Shown: positions 1-6,358, counted from the first letter of the stretch. The stretch is 7,000 nucleotides of DNA from Thermoleophilaceae bacterium (GCA_013812485.1 JACCTJ010000014.1:1-7000), one strand, 5' to 3'. Numbers and translations are program-made. The notes: generated from the sequence alone by a model not told the origin.

Positions 1-1
1 T

Positions 2-17
2 CCGGCTGACGGGCCGG
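2..17 (-). terminator. Possible short stem-loop downstream of ftsH-like gene
   Basis: CCGGC (2-6) and GCCGG (13-17) can pair around a 6-nt loop, 53 nt beyond the ftsH-like stop codon. There is no T-tract visible, and short GC stems are common in this composition. No gene is seen in bases 1-69. Confidence 0.15.
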
Positions 18-69
18 TGGGACGCGAGCGAGCTGAGACGAGTTGCGCTCCGCAGCAGACCGCGCGGGA

Positions 70-2805
70 CTACGGCGCTGAGGTTGGCACGCGGGCGTGC
101 GGTGGGCGCGTCGGGCCCGCGCCTACAGCCGACGGCACCGGCGCACGCCCGACGAGCGCCTCGAGCTCCTCGGCCGAGAGGGTCTCGCGCTCGAGCAGCG
201 CCTCGGCGATGCGACCAAGCGCCTCCTCAGAACCGGCGACGACCTGCCGCGCCCGCTCGTGGGCCTCCTCGACGAGCCGCCGGACTTCCGAGTCGATCTG
301 GCGCATGACCTCCTCGGAGAAGCCAGGCAGGCCAGAGGGCCAGTCGGGATCGCGCTCGCCGTGGAAGGTGACGCCGCCGAGCGCGTCGCTCATCCCGAAG
401 TCGCAGATCATTCTCCTCGCCATCCCGCTCACGAAGGCGAGGTCGTTGGACGCCCCCGAGCTCGGCTCCCCGGTGACGAGCTGCTCGGCGACCCGGCCCG
501 CGACTCCCATCGCCATCTGGTTCATGAGCTTCGAGCGCGACCAGGTGCCGTACTCGTTGTCGTCGCTTTGCAGCACGAAGCCGAGCGCCCGCCCTCGGGG
601 CACGATGCTGACCTTGGCGGGAGCGGTCACGCCCGGCAGGGACAGCCCGACGAGCGCGTGACCGGCCTCGTGGTAGGCGACGGCCCGGCGTTCCTCCTCT
701 CCCATGATGTGACGCCGTGAGGCCACCCCGAGCAGCACTCGCTCGACCGCCTCCTCGAGCGCGGGGTGCGAGATGTCGGGCTGGCGCCTGCGCCCGGCGA
801 GCAGCGCCGCCTCGTTGATCACGTTGGCGAGGTCCGCGCCCGAGAAGCCCTGGGTCACCGAGGCCACGAGGTCGAGGTCGGCGTCGCGCGCCAACCGCTT
901 TCCCTGGGCGTGGACCTCGAGGATGGCGCGCCGGCCCTCGCGGTCTGGCAGGGTGAGCTCGACCTGGCGGTCAAAGCGACCCGGCCTGAGCAGAGCGGGG
1001 TCGAGCATGTCCGGGCGGTTGGTCGCCGCCACCAGGATCAGGCCGGAGCGCGGCTCGAAGCCGTCGAGCTCGACGAGCAACTGGTTGAGCGCATGGTCGT
1101 GTTCCCTGCCGCCGCCGTCGGTTCCAGACCCGGAACGCCGCCCCCCCAGCGCGTCGATCTCGTCGATGAACAGGATCGCCGGCGCGAGTGCCTTGGCCTC
1201 GGCGAAGAGGTCGCGCACGCGCGCGGCCCCCTGGCCCACGTAGAGCTGCACGAACTCGGAGCCCGCCGCCGAGAAGAAGGCGGCGTTGGCCTCTCCGGCC
1301 ACGGCCTTGGCGAGCAGGGTCTTGCCACACCCGGGCGGACCGGTGAGCAGCACGCCGCGCGGGACCCGCGCGCCGAGCTCGGCAAAGCGCTCGGGCTCCT
1401 GGAGGTAGTCCTTTACCTCGGAGAGCTCCTCGAGCGCGTCGTCTGCGCCCGCCACGTCGCTGAGGGTGACCCGCTCGTCGGCGGCGGTCGAGCGCCGCCC
1501 CACCGCGCGCTGGCGCATCGAGAGCCGCCGCTGGCGCTCTGGCTCCTCGAGCACGCGTCTCAGGGCCTCATCGAGCTCTGTCTGCGAGATGGCCTGCTTG
1601 CGCTCGCGGGCTGCCAGCAGTGCGGCCTCGTTTATGACGTTGGCGAGATCCGCCCCGGTCATACCGTGCGCAGCCCGGGCGATCTTTCGCAGATCGACCC
1701 CGGGATCCAGCCGGCTTGTCCGGGCGTGGAGGGATAGGATCTGGCAGCGGCCTTCCTCGCTCGGTCGCTCGAGCCCGATCGTGCGGTCGAAGCGCCCGGG
1801 TCGAAGCAGCGCGGGGTCGAGCACGTCGGGGCGGTTGGTGGCGCCGATCACGACGATCCCCTCGAGCGGCGAGAAGCCGTCCATCTCGGCGAGGATCTGG
1901 TTGAGCGACTGCTCCTGCTCGCTGCCGGCGGTCATGACCGCACCATCTGAGCGGCGCTGGCCGATCGAGTCGAGCTCGTCGATGAAGACGATCGCCGGTG
2001 CTTTCTCGCGGGCCTCGCGGAAGAGATCGCGGACGCGCGCGGCGCCCACGCCGACGTACTGCTCGACGAAGTCAGAGCCAGAGATCGAGTAGAAGGCGGC
2101 GCCGGTCTCCCCGGCGAGCGCGCGGGCGAGCAGCGTCTTGCCGCATCCGGGTGAGCCGTAGAGCAGCACCCCGCGAGGGGTTTTTGCCCCGATGGCCAGG
2201 AAGCGCTCTGGCTCGGTGAGAAAGCTCGCCAGCTCGCGCAGCTCCGCGATGGCCTCGTCCTGGCCCGCCACCTCCCGAAAAGTGACCGGGTGGTCGTTCG
2301 ATCCGAGCATCTTGGCCCCGCTCTTGATCCCGAACAGGCCTGTGCCGCCACGGTGGGCGAGGATCATATAGACGAAGGCCACCACGATGATCAGCGAGGG
2401 GATCAGAATCGTCGCCGGCTCCACGAGCTGCTTGGCGAACTGCTGGTCGATCGTCACCGGGACTCGTTCTCTGATCAGGGTCCTGAGCAGCGTGTCCTCG
2501 TTGCCCCCCTCCTTCAGATAGGTGGCGCTGTAGCGGCCGGTGGTGCCGTCGCGGCGCCGGTAGCGACCGACCACGACGGCGTCTTGCTCCAGCATTCGGG
2601 CGTCCTTGATCCGGCCCTGGTTCGCCGCCTGGACGAACTGGTCGAAGCGCAGCGGTTCTCCCGAGACCCGCGGCTTGGCATAGAATAGGACTCCGGCGTA
2701 GGTGAGGAGCAGGAGGGCCGCGGCTAGCGCGCACCACAAGCCGAGCCTGCTCTTCCCGCCGCCCCTCGGTAAGCGCGGACCCGAGCGCCGTGGTCGCCTA
2801 GCCAT
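70..2805 (-). CDS. ftsH: FtsH-type membrane AAA+ zinc metalloprotease with two tandem AAA modules
   Basis: This 911-aa protein should degrade membrane and short-lived cytosolic proteins using ATP, from the inner face of the membrane. Seen: a basic N-terminus; TM1 about 21-43; an FtsH-type extracytoplasmic segment about 48-125; TM2 about 131-150. AAA module 1 has Walker A GSPGCGKT 217-224, pore loop Y250-V-G, Walker B with D276/E277, sensor N324 and R335/R338 of [12 protein letters not shown] module 2 has Walker A GPPGCGKT 489-496, Y522-V-G, D548/E549, N596 and R607/R610. The M41 peptidase has HEAGH 712-716 and third zinc ligand D788 in GASNDL. A Pro/Arg-rich tail follows about residue 886. 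Usual FtsH is about 600-700 aa with one AAA module, so the extra module (about 172-425) is the oddity; all key residues are intact in both. The ATG is preceded by GGGGAG with a 6-nt spacer. It appears to be transcribed alone. The protease assignment is firm; the role of the second ring is inference. Confidence 0.96.
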   Translation of the reverse strand: MARRPRRSGPRLPRGGGKSRLGLWCALAAALLLLTYAGVLFYAKPRVSGEPLRFDQFVQAANQGRIKDARMLEQDAVVVGRYRRRDGTTGRYSATYLKEGGNEDTLLRTLIRERVPVTIDQQFAKQLVEPATILIPSLIIVVAFVYMILAHRGGTGLFGIKSGAKMLGSNDHPVTFREVAGQDEAIAELRELASFLTEPERFLAIGAKTPRGVLLYGSPGCGKTLLARALAGETGAAFYSISGSDFVEQYVGVGAARVRDLFREAREKAPAIVFIDELDSIGQRRSDGAVMTAGSEQEQSLNQILAEMDGFSPLEGIVVIGATNRPDVLDPALLRPGRFDRTIGLERPSEEGRCQILSLHARTSRLDPGVDLRKIARAAHGMTGADLANVINEAALLAARERKQAISQTELDEALRRVLEEPERQRRLSMRQRAVGRRSTAADERVTLSDVAGADDALEELSEVKDYLQEPERFAELGARVPRGVLLTGPPGCGKTLLAKAVAGEANAAFFSAAGSEFVQLYVGQGAARVRDLFAEAKALAPAILFIDEIDALGGRRSGSGTDGGGREHDHALNQLLVELDGFEPRSGLILVAATNRPDMLDPALLRPGRFDRQVELTLPDREGRRAILEVHAQGKRLARDADLDLVASVTQGFSGADLANVINEAALLAGRRRQPDISHPALEEAVERVLLGVASRRHIMGEEERRAVAYHEAGHALVGLSLPGVTAPAKVSIVPRGRALGFVLQSDDNEYGTWSRSKLMNQMAMGVAGRVAEQLVTGEPSSGASNDLAFVSGMARRMICDFGMSDALGGVTFHGERDPDWPSGLPGFSEEVMRQIDSEVRRLVEEAHERARQVVAGSEEALGRIAEALLERETLSAEELEALVGRAPVPSAVGAGPTRPPHARVPTSAP

Positions 2806-2811
2806 GACGTG

Positions 2812-2817
2812 CTCCCC
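2812..2817 (-). promoter_or_regulatory. Shine-Dalgarno of the ftsH-like gene
   Basis: On the minus strand GGGGAG stands 6 nt before the ATG at 2805. It fixes that start. Another ATG at 2821 is in a different frame. Confidence 0.7.
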
Positions 2818-2828
2818 TCATGATCGAG

Positions 2829-2855
2829 ACGATAGCCGACCCCGGCCGCCGTTAA
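2829..2855 (-). promoter_or_regulatory. Weak candidate promoter for the ftsH-like gene
   Basis: On the minus strand a TTAACG hexamer (2855-2850) and a TATCGT hexamer (2834-2829) lie upstream of the start. Each matches the sigma-70 consensus partly. The 15-nt spacer is shorter than ideal, so this is only a candidate. Confidence 0.22.
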
Positions 2856-2875
2856 GGCGAACCAGCAGGCACGAT

Positions 2876-2963
2876 GCCCGGTCAGGACCGGCAAGCCAGA
2901 GGGAGCATGGCGAGGCCGGCCAGGCTGAGCACTAGCCCGTAGCGAAGGCCGTACTGACCGGGC
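2876..2963. repeat. 10-bp inverted repeat with 68-nt spacing
   Basis: GCCCGGTCAG (2876-2885) and its exact complement CTGACCGGGC (2954-2963) flank 68 nt without a recognisable gene, between the ftsH-like start and the ISL3 remnant. The left arm also overlaps a small hairpin, CCGGT-CAGG-ACCGG (2878-2891). It could be the end of a decayed element, or chance in GC-rich DNA. Confidence 0.3.
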
Positions 2964-3046
2964 GGGGAGGCGGCGAGGCGCTTAGAACGCCACGAAGGCA
3001 CGGCGAAGGGCCTGCTTGTGGTCGCCCGGGTGCCGGTCCACACTGA

Positions 3047-3441
3047 CCCGACCCCCTGAGATCGGTCCGCCCCATAGGAGAGTCCTACCGCAAGGGCCAG
3101 CGCTACCTGACCTGCGTCGCCGACCATCGAAGCGGCCGGATGATCTGGGCGCGGCCGGGTCGCTCGGGCGCCACCTTGCCGGCGTTCTTCGACGAGCTGG
3201 ACGAACGAGGTGGCTCGAGCCGGGCGGTTTCGATCGACTTGTCGGCTGGCTATGAGAACACGATCCGCGCCGCCGTGGGAGGTCTGCTTCGACCCTTCCC
3301 GGTCGTCAAGCTCGCCAACGAGGCGGTCAACGCGATTCCGGTCCGGCTGATCAGCCACAGGAGCTTCGGCCCCCTCGTCGTGCTCATCTATCTGCGCACG
3401 GAGGGATCGTCATCGACCTGCCGTTCACTACCAACGCGTGA
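3047..3441 (+). pseudogene. Decayed ISL3-family transposase fragment
   Basis: Translating from about 3047 gives a stretch with ESYRKGQRYLTCVADH, then IWARPGR, FFDEL and AVSIDLSAGYE. This is the usual block around the first two catalytic Asp residues of ISL3-family DDE transposases. The family motif around the first Asp (G-V-D-E-V/I-S-Y) is reduced to G-E-S-Y, so that Asp is lost. The conserved E-V-C-F-D-P lies in another frame at 3279-3296, and VVKLANEAV returns to the first frame at 3302-3328, so there are at least two compensating frameshifts. A segment at 3400-3441 (GGIVIDLP, then a stop) may be the original C-terminus after an internal deletion; that part is uncertain. About 100 of roughly 400 residues remain. 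It cannot encode an active enzyme. Family assignment is by motif memory. Confidence 0.72.
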
Positions 3442-3575
3442 GGAGAGTCCGATCTCGTCAATCCGCGTGGGCGTCCGGGCGCAGGCGCGGTCAGCGGGAA
3501 CGAAGCCTCGGCCTCGCGCTCCAGCCGGCTGCCCGCCGGCGCTCTCCGCACCTCTGACGGCCCGGCTAGCTGCCG

Positions 3576-3596
3576 CTATATGCAAAAAGCACATAG
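3576..3596 (+). promoter_or_regulatory. AT-rich imperfect inverted repeat, likely promoter/operator of the region-4 gene
   Basis: CTATATGC (3576-3583), AAAAA, then GCACATAG (3589-3596) form arms matching at 7 of 8 positions. This is the most AT-rich spot in the neighbourhood. CATAGT (3592-3597) can serve as a -10 box, placing a start of transcription within a few nt of the ATG at 3608. No Shine-Dalgarno is present there, so the message may be leaderless. No clear -35 box is seen. Confidence 0.4.
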
Positions 3597-3607
3597 TCTT
3601 TAGCGTT

Positions 3608-3853
3608 ATGTCGGGCCCGACGAGGCCACTACCGATCACCGACCCGCGCGAGCTCGTGGCTGCGCTGGAGCGCCTCGATGAGCGCGAGCGCCGGGTCTTG
3701 GAGCTGCGCTACGGCCTTGGGGGCGAGTGCCAGCACGTGCTCGCCGAGGTGGGAGGGGTGCTCGGCGTCTCGGTCGAGCGCGCTCGCCAGCTCGAGACCA
3801 GGGCGCTCGAAAAGCTCGGCGCGCAGGGCGGCGCGCCGCCGACCCGCCCTTAG
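3608..3853 (+). CDS. Stand-alone sigma-70 region 4 helix-turn-helix protein
   Basis: This 81-aa protein consists almost wholly of a sigma-70 region 4 domain (about 14-71). It has LDERERRVLELRYGLGGE, then HVLAEVGGVLGVSVERARQ and LETRALEKL. These match the region 4.2 helix-turn-helix that reads the -35 box in primary sigma factors (pattern T-LEEVG--LGVTRERVRQIEAKALRKL). Regions 1-3 are absent, so it cannot be a working sigma factor alone. It may be a DNA-binding regulator or bind RNA polymerase or an anti-sigma factor; this is inference. The start ATG lacks a Shine-Dalgarno and sits just after an AT-rich inverted repeat, suggesting a leaderless message. Its stop codon TAG lies inside the left terminal repeat of the IS1380 element, so the last few residues may have been changed by the insertion, but the domain itself is complete. 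The frame is open upstream to 3047, through the transposase remnant; that part is not taken as coding. Confidence 0.72.
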   Translation: MSGPTRPLPITDPRELVAALERLDERERRVLELRYGLGGECQHVLAEVGGVLGVSVERARQLETRALEKLGAQGGAPPTRP

Positions 3854-3867
3854 CCTGAATCCACCGC
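3849..3867 (+). repeat. Left terminal inverted repeat of the IS1380 element
   Basis: CTTAGCCTGAATCCACCGC matches the right end exactly. It contains the TAG stop codon (3851-3853) of the region-4 protein gene. Confidence 0.88.
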
Positions 3868-4050
3868 GCGGCTGCCTGGTCGGGTTTGATCGGGCCTGAC
3901 GCGGACTTGGCCGGGTGGTGCGCTCGCCCTGGGTCGCGGCGGGTCCGGCTGAGTGCTTCGGCGTCTTGCTCGAAGACGTCGGCGGGGTGCTCGCGGCCAG
4001 CGGTGAGCGCGCCGGGTCGGCGTCGGCGCTTTCGGTGGGAGTCGCTGGGC

Positions 4051-4074
4051 GCCGCGGGCCTGTCAGGCCGCGGC
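4051..4074 (-). terminator. Strong GC stem-loop across the transposase stop codon
   Basis: GCCGCGGGCCT and AGGCCGCGGC pair with one bulged G around a 3-nt loop. The stop codon (4065-4063) sits at the tip. No T-tract follows, so it is not a classic intrinsic terminator. It may still slow transcription or protect the 3' end. Confidence 0.35.
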
Positions 4075-5367
4075 GGGGAGCGCTCGGATGCGTGCGAGGG
4101 CGCGGATGAAGTCGTGTTGCCAGGGCCAGCGCGCCGGTAGGTGCAGCGTGAAGCGGCGCGCGTTGCGAGTCAGCCGGCCCGGAATCTGAAGCAGCCGGCG
4201 CCTGAGCGTGCGCGCGGTGGGGACGGTCTGGCCCGCCAGCCCGATCACGCTCGTCCAGCGCAGCACGTTGTGCGCCAGACAGGCGATCACCGTCCAGGCG
4301 CTGTTGGCGCTGAAGCGTCCTGAGGGAAAGTGGCCGAGCGCCTGGTCCTTGAGGTCGCGGATGGCGAGCTCGACGACGGCATGGCGGCGGTGCTCTGACT
4401 CGACGTCCTCGAGCGCCTCGCAGCGGTTGGTCAAGAACGCGAAGTGCCGCCAGTCGGGCCAGAGCTCGGCCTGGGGGCCGAGAAGGCGGGTGCGGCGCAC
4501 GACGAGTCGCTTCGGACCGACCATCGTCTGGGCGATCTGCGCCTCGCCGTCGTCGGGGTAGTCGACGAGCGGCTGCCAGTCGCACTCGGGGATCGCGGCG
4601 ATCGCGTCGGTGACCCAGAACTGCAAGCGCACGCCGATCGAGTACTGCCAGCCGGCGCGCTCCAGGCGCGCCATCAGCTGCTTGTTCCAGAACGCCGAGT
4701 CGGCTCGCAGCAGCTTCTCGCCGGTGGCACCGGCGCGCGCGACGCGGGCGATCAGCTCGTCTGTGAAGCGCAGCACGCCGCGCGGGCTGGCCGCCGATCC
4801 CTTGCGCAGGCGCACGTGTAGGACCTCGCCGGTGTCGGCACGGGTGGCCAGCAGCGGGTGATAGCCGCGCCGGCGGGTGTAGCCGAAGGCGGCGCCCTGC
4901 TTGGCGTAGCCATGCACCTCGCCGACGAAGCTGTCGACGTCGACGTCGAGGCGCCCCTCGCCCGGCCCGGCGCCCGCCCGCCAGGCGCGCGTGAGGCACT
5001 CGCCGAGCACGCGGTCGAGCTGGCGCACGTGCCCGAAGGTAAACGCGCGCAGGAACGTGCCGAGCGTCGAGGGCGCCGGCGCCCAGCCGCCCAGAAGCCG
5101 CCGCGTGCGTCCCGCGCGCAGCACGTCGCAGTCGTCGATCGAGTCCGCGCCGAGCGCCATCGCGTAGATCAGCGCCATGACCTTGCGCCCCGCGTTTGAG
5201 CCACCGGGCCGATCGGGGCGCAGGCGCACAGAGCGCTGCACGAGTCGCTCGATCCCCAGCCGCTGTGCGAGTGTGGCGACCAGCGCGATCCCGGCGTCCG
5301 AGACGACGCGCTCGTCGTCGAAGACCGCCTCAACGCCGTCCAACTCGACCGCCGCATCGTGCACCAT
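4063..5367 (-). CDS. IS1380-family DDE transposase
   Basis: This 434-aa enzyme should cut and rejoin the ends of its own element. Seen: first Asp in DVDVDSF (D145), followed by GEVHGYAKQGAAFGY and RRRGYHPLLA (to about 174), a typical IS1380 block; second Asp in LLRADSAFW (D223); the Glu in the helix VVELAIRDLKD (E333). The downstream stretch with FSANSAWTVIACLAHNVLRW (352-371) is also typical. The chosen ATG has AGGAGGT with a 7-nt spacer; a GTG 12 codons upstream lacks such a site. Length is normal for the family and no frameshift is seen, so it is likely functional. It reads away from the right end across nearly the whole element. Its ribosome site is part of an inverted repeat expected to limit translation from outside transcripts. 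Identity to a named IS cannot be given from sequence reading alone. Confidence 0.92.
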   Translation of the reverse strand: MVHDAAVELDGVEAVFDDERVVSDAGIALVATLAQRLGIERLVQRSVRLRPDRPGGSNAGRKVMALIYAMALGADSIDDCDVLRAGRTRRLLGGWAPAPSTLGTFLRAFTFGHVRQLDRVLGECLTRAWRAGAGPGEGRLDVDVDSFVGEVHGYAKQGAAFGYTRRRGYHPLLATRADTGEVLHVRLRKGSAASPRGVLRFTDELIARVARAGATGEKLLRADSAFWNKQLMARLERAGWQYSIGVRLQFWVTDAIAAIPECDWQPLVDYPDDGEAQIAQTMVGPKRLVVRRTRLLGPQAELWPDWRHFAFLTNRCEALEDVESEHRRHAVVELAIRDLKDQALGHFPSGRFSANSAWTVIACLAHNVLRWTSVIGLAGQTVPTARTLRRRLLQIPGRLTRNARRFTLHLPARWPWQHDFIRALARIRALPAAA

Positions 5368-5372
5368 GCAGG

Positions 5373-5440
5373 TGACCTCCTGACGCCGGGCCCGGCTGCG
5401 CACACAGCCGTGAAAAACCCCTGCTCAGGAGGTCATTATC
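5373..5440 (-). promoter_or_regulatory. Ribosome-site-sequestering inverted repeat plus internal -10 box
   Basis: TGACCTCCTGA (5373-5383) and TCAGGAGGTCA (5425-5435) are perfectly complementary over 11 bp with 41 nt between. On the minus-strand message the proximal arm contains the AGGAGGT (5381-5375) used by the transposase. The distal arm can therefore mask it. A second small stem, CGGCTG/CAGCCG (5393-5398 with 5405-5410), lies inside the loop. A GATAAT box (5440-5435) overlaps the distal arm, so a transcript started about 7 nt later, near 5428, would keep only about four bases of that arm. No clear -35 box is visible. Confidence 0.6.
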
Positions 5441-5472
5441 GATCCCTCATCGGACAGAACGACCTCAGCGCT

Positions 5473-5491
5473 GCGGTGGATTCAGGCTAAG
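5473..5491 (-). repeat. Right terminal inverted repeat of the IS1380 element
   Basis: This is the exact complement of the left end and lies 106 nt upstream of the transposase ATG. Outside it, C/G-rich flanks resemble the left flank only with gaps. Confidence 0.88.
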
Positions 5492-5518
5492 AGGGCGGTC
5501 GCTAGGCCCGGTGAGCCC

Positions 5519-5713
5519 GTGTGCCCCGCGCTCGGCTGCGGCCGCAAGGCGGGCCTGGGGACCGACCACCCAGGCACCGGATACTGCCGGCGCCACTCCG
5601 GCTACGGGCGACCGAGGAGTCACCTCAATCTAGTGGGGTGGCGTGTAGAGCTGCCGGCAACCTGCCCGGCCTGCGGTCAGCCGGTGGCTTCTCCACCTGA
5701 CGAGGGGGCTTGA
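5519..5713 (+). CDS. Small Cys/His-rich putative zinc-binding protein, possibly 5'-truncated
   Basis: The 64-aa product has paired metal-ligand candidates: C2 and C7, H17 in GTDHPGTG, C23-R-R-H26, and C49-x2-C52. The first part (CGRKAGLGTDHPGTGYCRRHSG region) resembles the short C-x(n)-C/C-x2-H-G zinc fingers often found in small proteins of actinobacterial phages and mobile elements; I recognise the pattern, not a named family. The GTG start at 5519 has no good Shine-Dalgarno, and the frame stays open upstream through the IS end to 5414. The IS1380 insertion ends 27 nt before the GTG, so the original N-terminus and promoter may have been cut off. Codon bias and Cys spacing support coding. 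Function is unknown; a nucleic-acid-binding role is only a guess. It lies upstream of the xis-int genes on the same strand. Confidence 0.5.
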   Translation: MCPALGCGRKAGLGTDHPGTGYCRRHSGYGRPRSHLNLVGWRVELPATCPACGQPVASPPDEGA

Positions 5714-6104
5714 TCGTGGCCGAGCACGTCCTCCGCCCGAGTATGAGGAGGACCACCTGCCCCCGCATCGGCAGAGTCGGACGCGGCAGTCTGCTCCACC
5801 ACCCCGCCGCTTTGGGGTCGGAGAGGCCTCTTCCGCGCCAGACGTCGGCTTCGATCCCGGTGGGAACCCCCCGCGGCGGAGTCACCCGATCGAGGGTGCT
5901 TCGCGGCCTCCCGTCGTCTCGCCGCTCCGGTCGGGCGCGGAGATCGACGCACCGCTCACAGACGCTGCGTATTCCAGAGCGAGCCTTTGGGGAGTTTCCT
6001 TTAGGCCGTGACCAGCAGGCAAGCCCACGACCGAATCAAGATAGGAGCGTCGCGGTCGCCGGCCGGCGGGGTCCAGACCGCCGGACACGTCCGGAGGTGT
6101 CGGC
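5714..6104. other. Stretch without a convincing gene
   Basis: Open frames exist on both strands but their translations are Arg/Pro/Ser-rich and show no motif, as expected from GC-rich noncoding DNA. Small structures are present: ACCCC/GGGGT (5801-5805 with 5814-5818) around an 8-nt loop, and the palindrome AGAGGCCTCT (5822-5831). The segment lies upstream of the xis gene, so it may carry its promoter or recombination arm sites; none can be named. Confidence 0.5.
6081..6101 (+). promoter_or_regulatory. Palindrome overlapping the xis ribosome site
   Basis: CCGGAC-AC-GTCCGG (6081-6094) is a perfect palindrome with a 2-nt centre. Its right arm runs into the Shine-Dalgarno GGAGG (6093-6097), 7 nt before the ATG. 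GACAC (6084-6088) and GTGTC (6097-6101) offer another stem with the GGAG in its loop. It could be an operator for an autoregulating excisionase or an RNA control element. Confidence 0.4.
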
Positions 6105-6353
6105 ATGACGAGCCCGGCTGTCATCGACCTCCTGAAGCCCACAGACGTCGCGCGGCGACTCGGCGTGTCCCGCTCTTGGCTCTACGCCGCGGCAGCCGAC
6201 GGGCGCATCCCCTCGATCCGCCTCGGCGGGCCCGACGGGCCGTTGCGCTTCGTGCCCGAGGACCTCGAGCGCTGGATCGAGGAGGCGCGCGCGGCGTGGA
6301 CGCCCACGGCCCCGAAGCGGGGCCTGCTGCGCCACGCCGCACGGAGCGGGTGA
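6105..6353 (+). CDS. Excisionase-like (MerR/HTH_17-type) DNA-binding protein
   Basis: The 82-aa product has a winged helix-turn-helix of the excisionase type. LKPTDVARRLGVSRSWLYAAAADGRIP (about 10-36) is the helix-turn-helix, and IRLGGPDGPLRFVPEDLERWIEE (38-60) is the wing and the last helix. Such proteins bind DNA next to attachment sites and steer the integrase toward excision, or act as repressors. The ATG has GGAGG with a 7-nt spacer. The integrase gene starts 5 nt after its stop, which supports a shared transcript and the excisionase reading. The tail after about residue 62 is basic and less conserved in style. A palindrome at the ribosome site suggests regulation of this pair. Confidence 0.85.
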   Translation: MTSPAVIDLLKPTDVARRLGVSRSWLYAAAADGRIPSIRLGGPDGPLRFVPEDLERWIEEARAAWTPTAPKRGLLRHAARSG

Positions 6354-6358
6354 GCTAG

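Larger units (their letters stand above)
3849..5491 (-). mobile_element. Complete IS1380-family insertion sequence
   Basis: A 19-bp perfect inverted repeat, CTTAGCCTGAATCCACCGC (3849-3867) and its complement (5473-5491), brackets one transposase gene. The total of about 1.64 kb fits IS1380-family elements. If the ends begin at CCTGAA, as other IS1380 ends begin with CCT, the element is 3854-5486. No 4-bp target duplication is seen: the flanks are TTAG and CTAA, which are inverted, not direct. Bases 3868-4062 inside the element, beyond the transposase stop, hold no convincing gene. The intact transposase and perfect ends suggest recent activity. Confidence 0.88.

Noticed and set aside
766..1737. 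Long plus-strand frame of 323 aa opposite the protease gene
   Set aside because: It is the antisense shadow of a gene with unmistakable AAA and M41 motifs. Such shadows are common at high GC.
2882..3358. 158-aa minus-strand frame upstream of the ftsH-like gene
   Set aside because: It lies opposite the ISL3 remnant, which has recognisable conserved blocks on the plus strand. Its own translation shows no known motif.
3140..3853. One 237-aa protein joining transposase-like and sigma region 4 parts
   Set aside because: The transposase part contains frameshifts relative to its family and low-complexity filler before the region-4 domain. The region-4 protein has its own ATG beside an AT-rich repeat, so the longer frame is most likely chance openness in GC-rich DNA.
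5368..5403. Longer transposase from the GTG at 5403
   Set aside because: The extra 12 residues fall within the leader inverted repeat region, and the ATG at 5367 has an almost perfect ribosome site at correct spacing.
5846..5875. Possible tRNA T-arm (CTTCGATCCCGG) as an attachment core
   Set aside because: The flanking bases do not form a proper 5-bp T-stem and no D-arm, anticodon arm or acceptor stem could be assembled around it on either strand.
5710..6108. 132-aa frame from a TTG between the zinc-finger-like gene and xis
   Set aside because: Its translation is Arg/Pro/Ser-rich with no motif, the start is weak, and it overlaps the start of xis.
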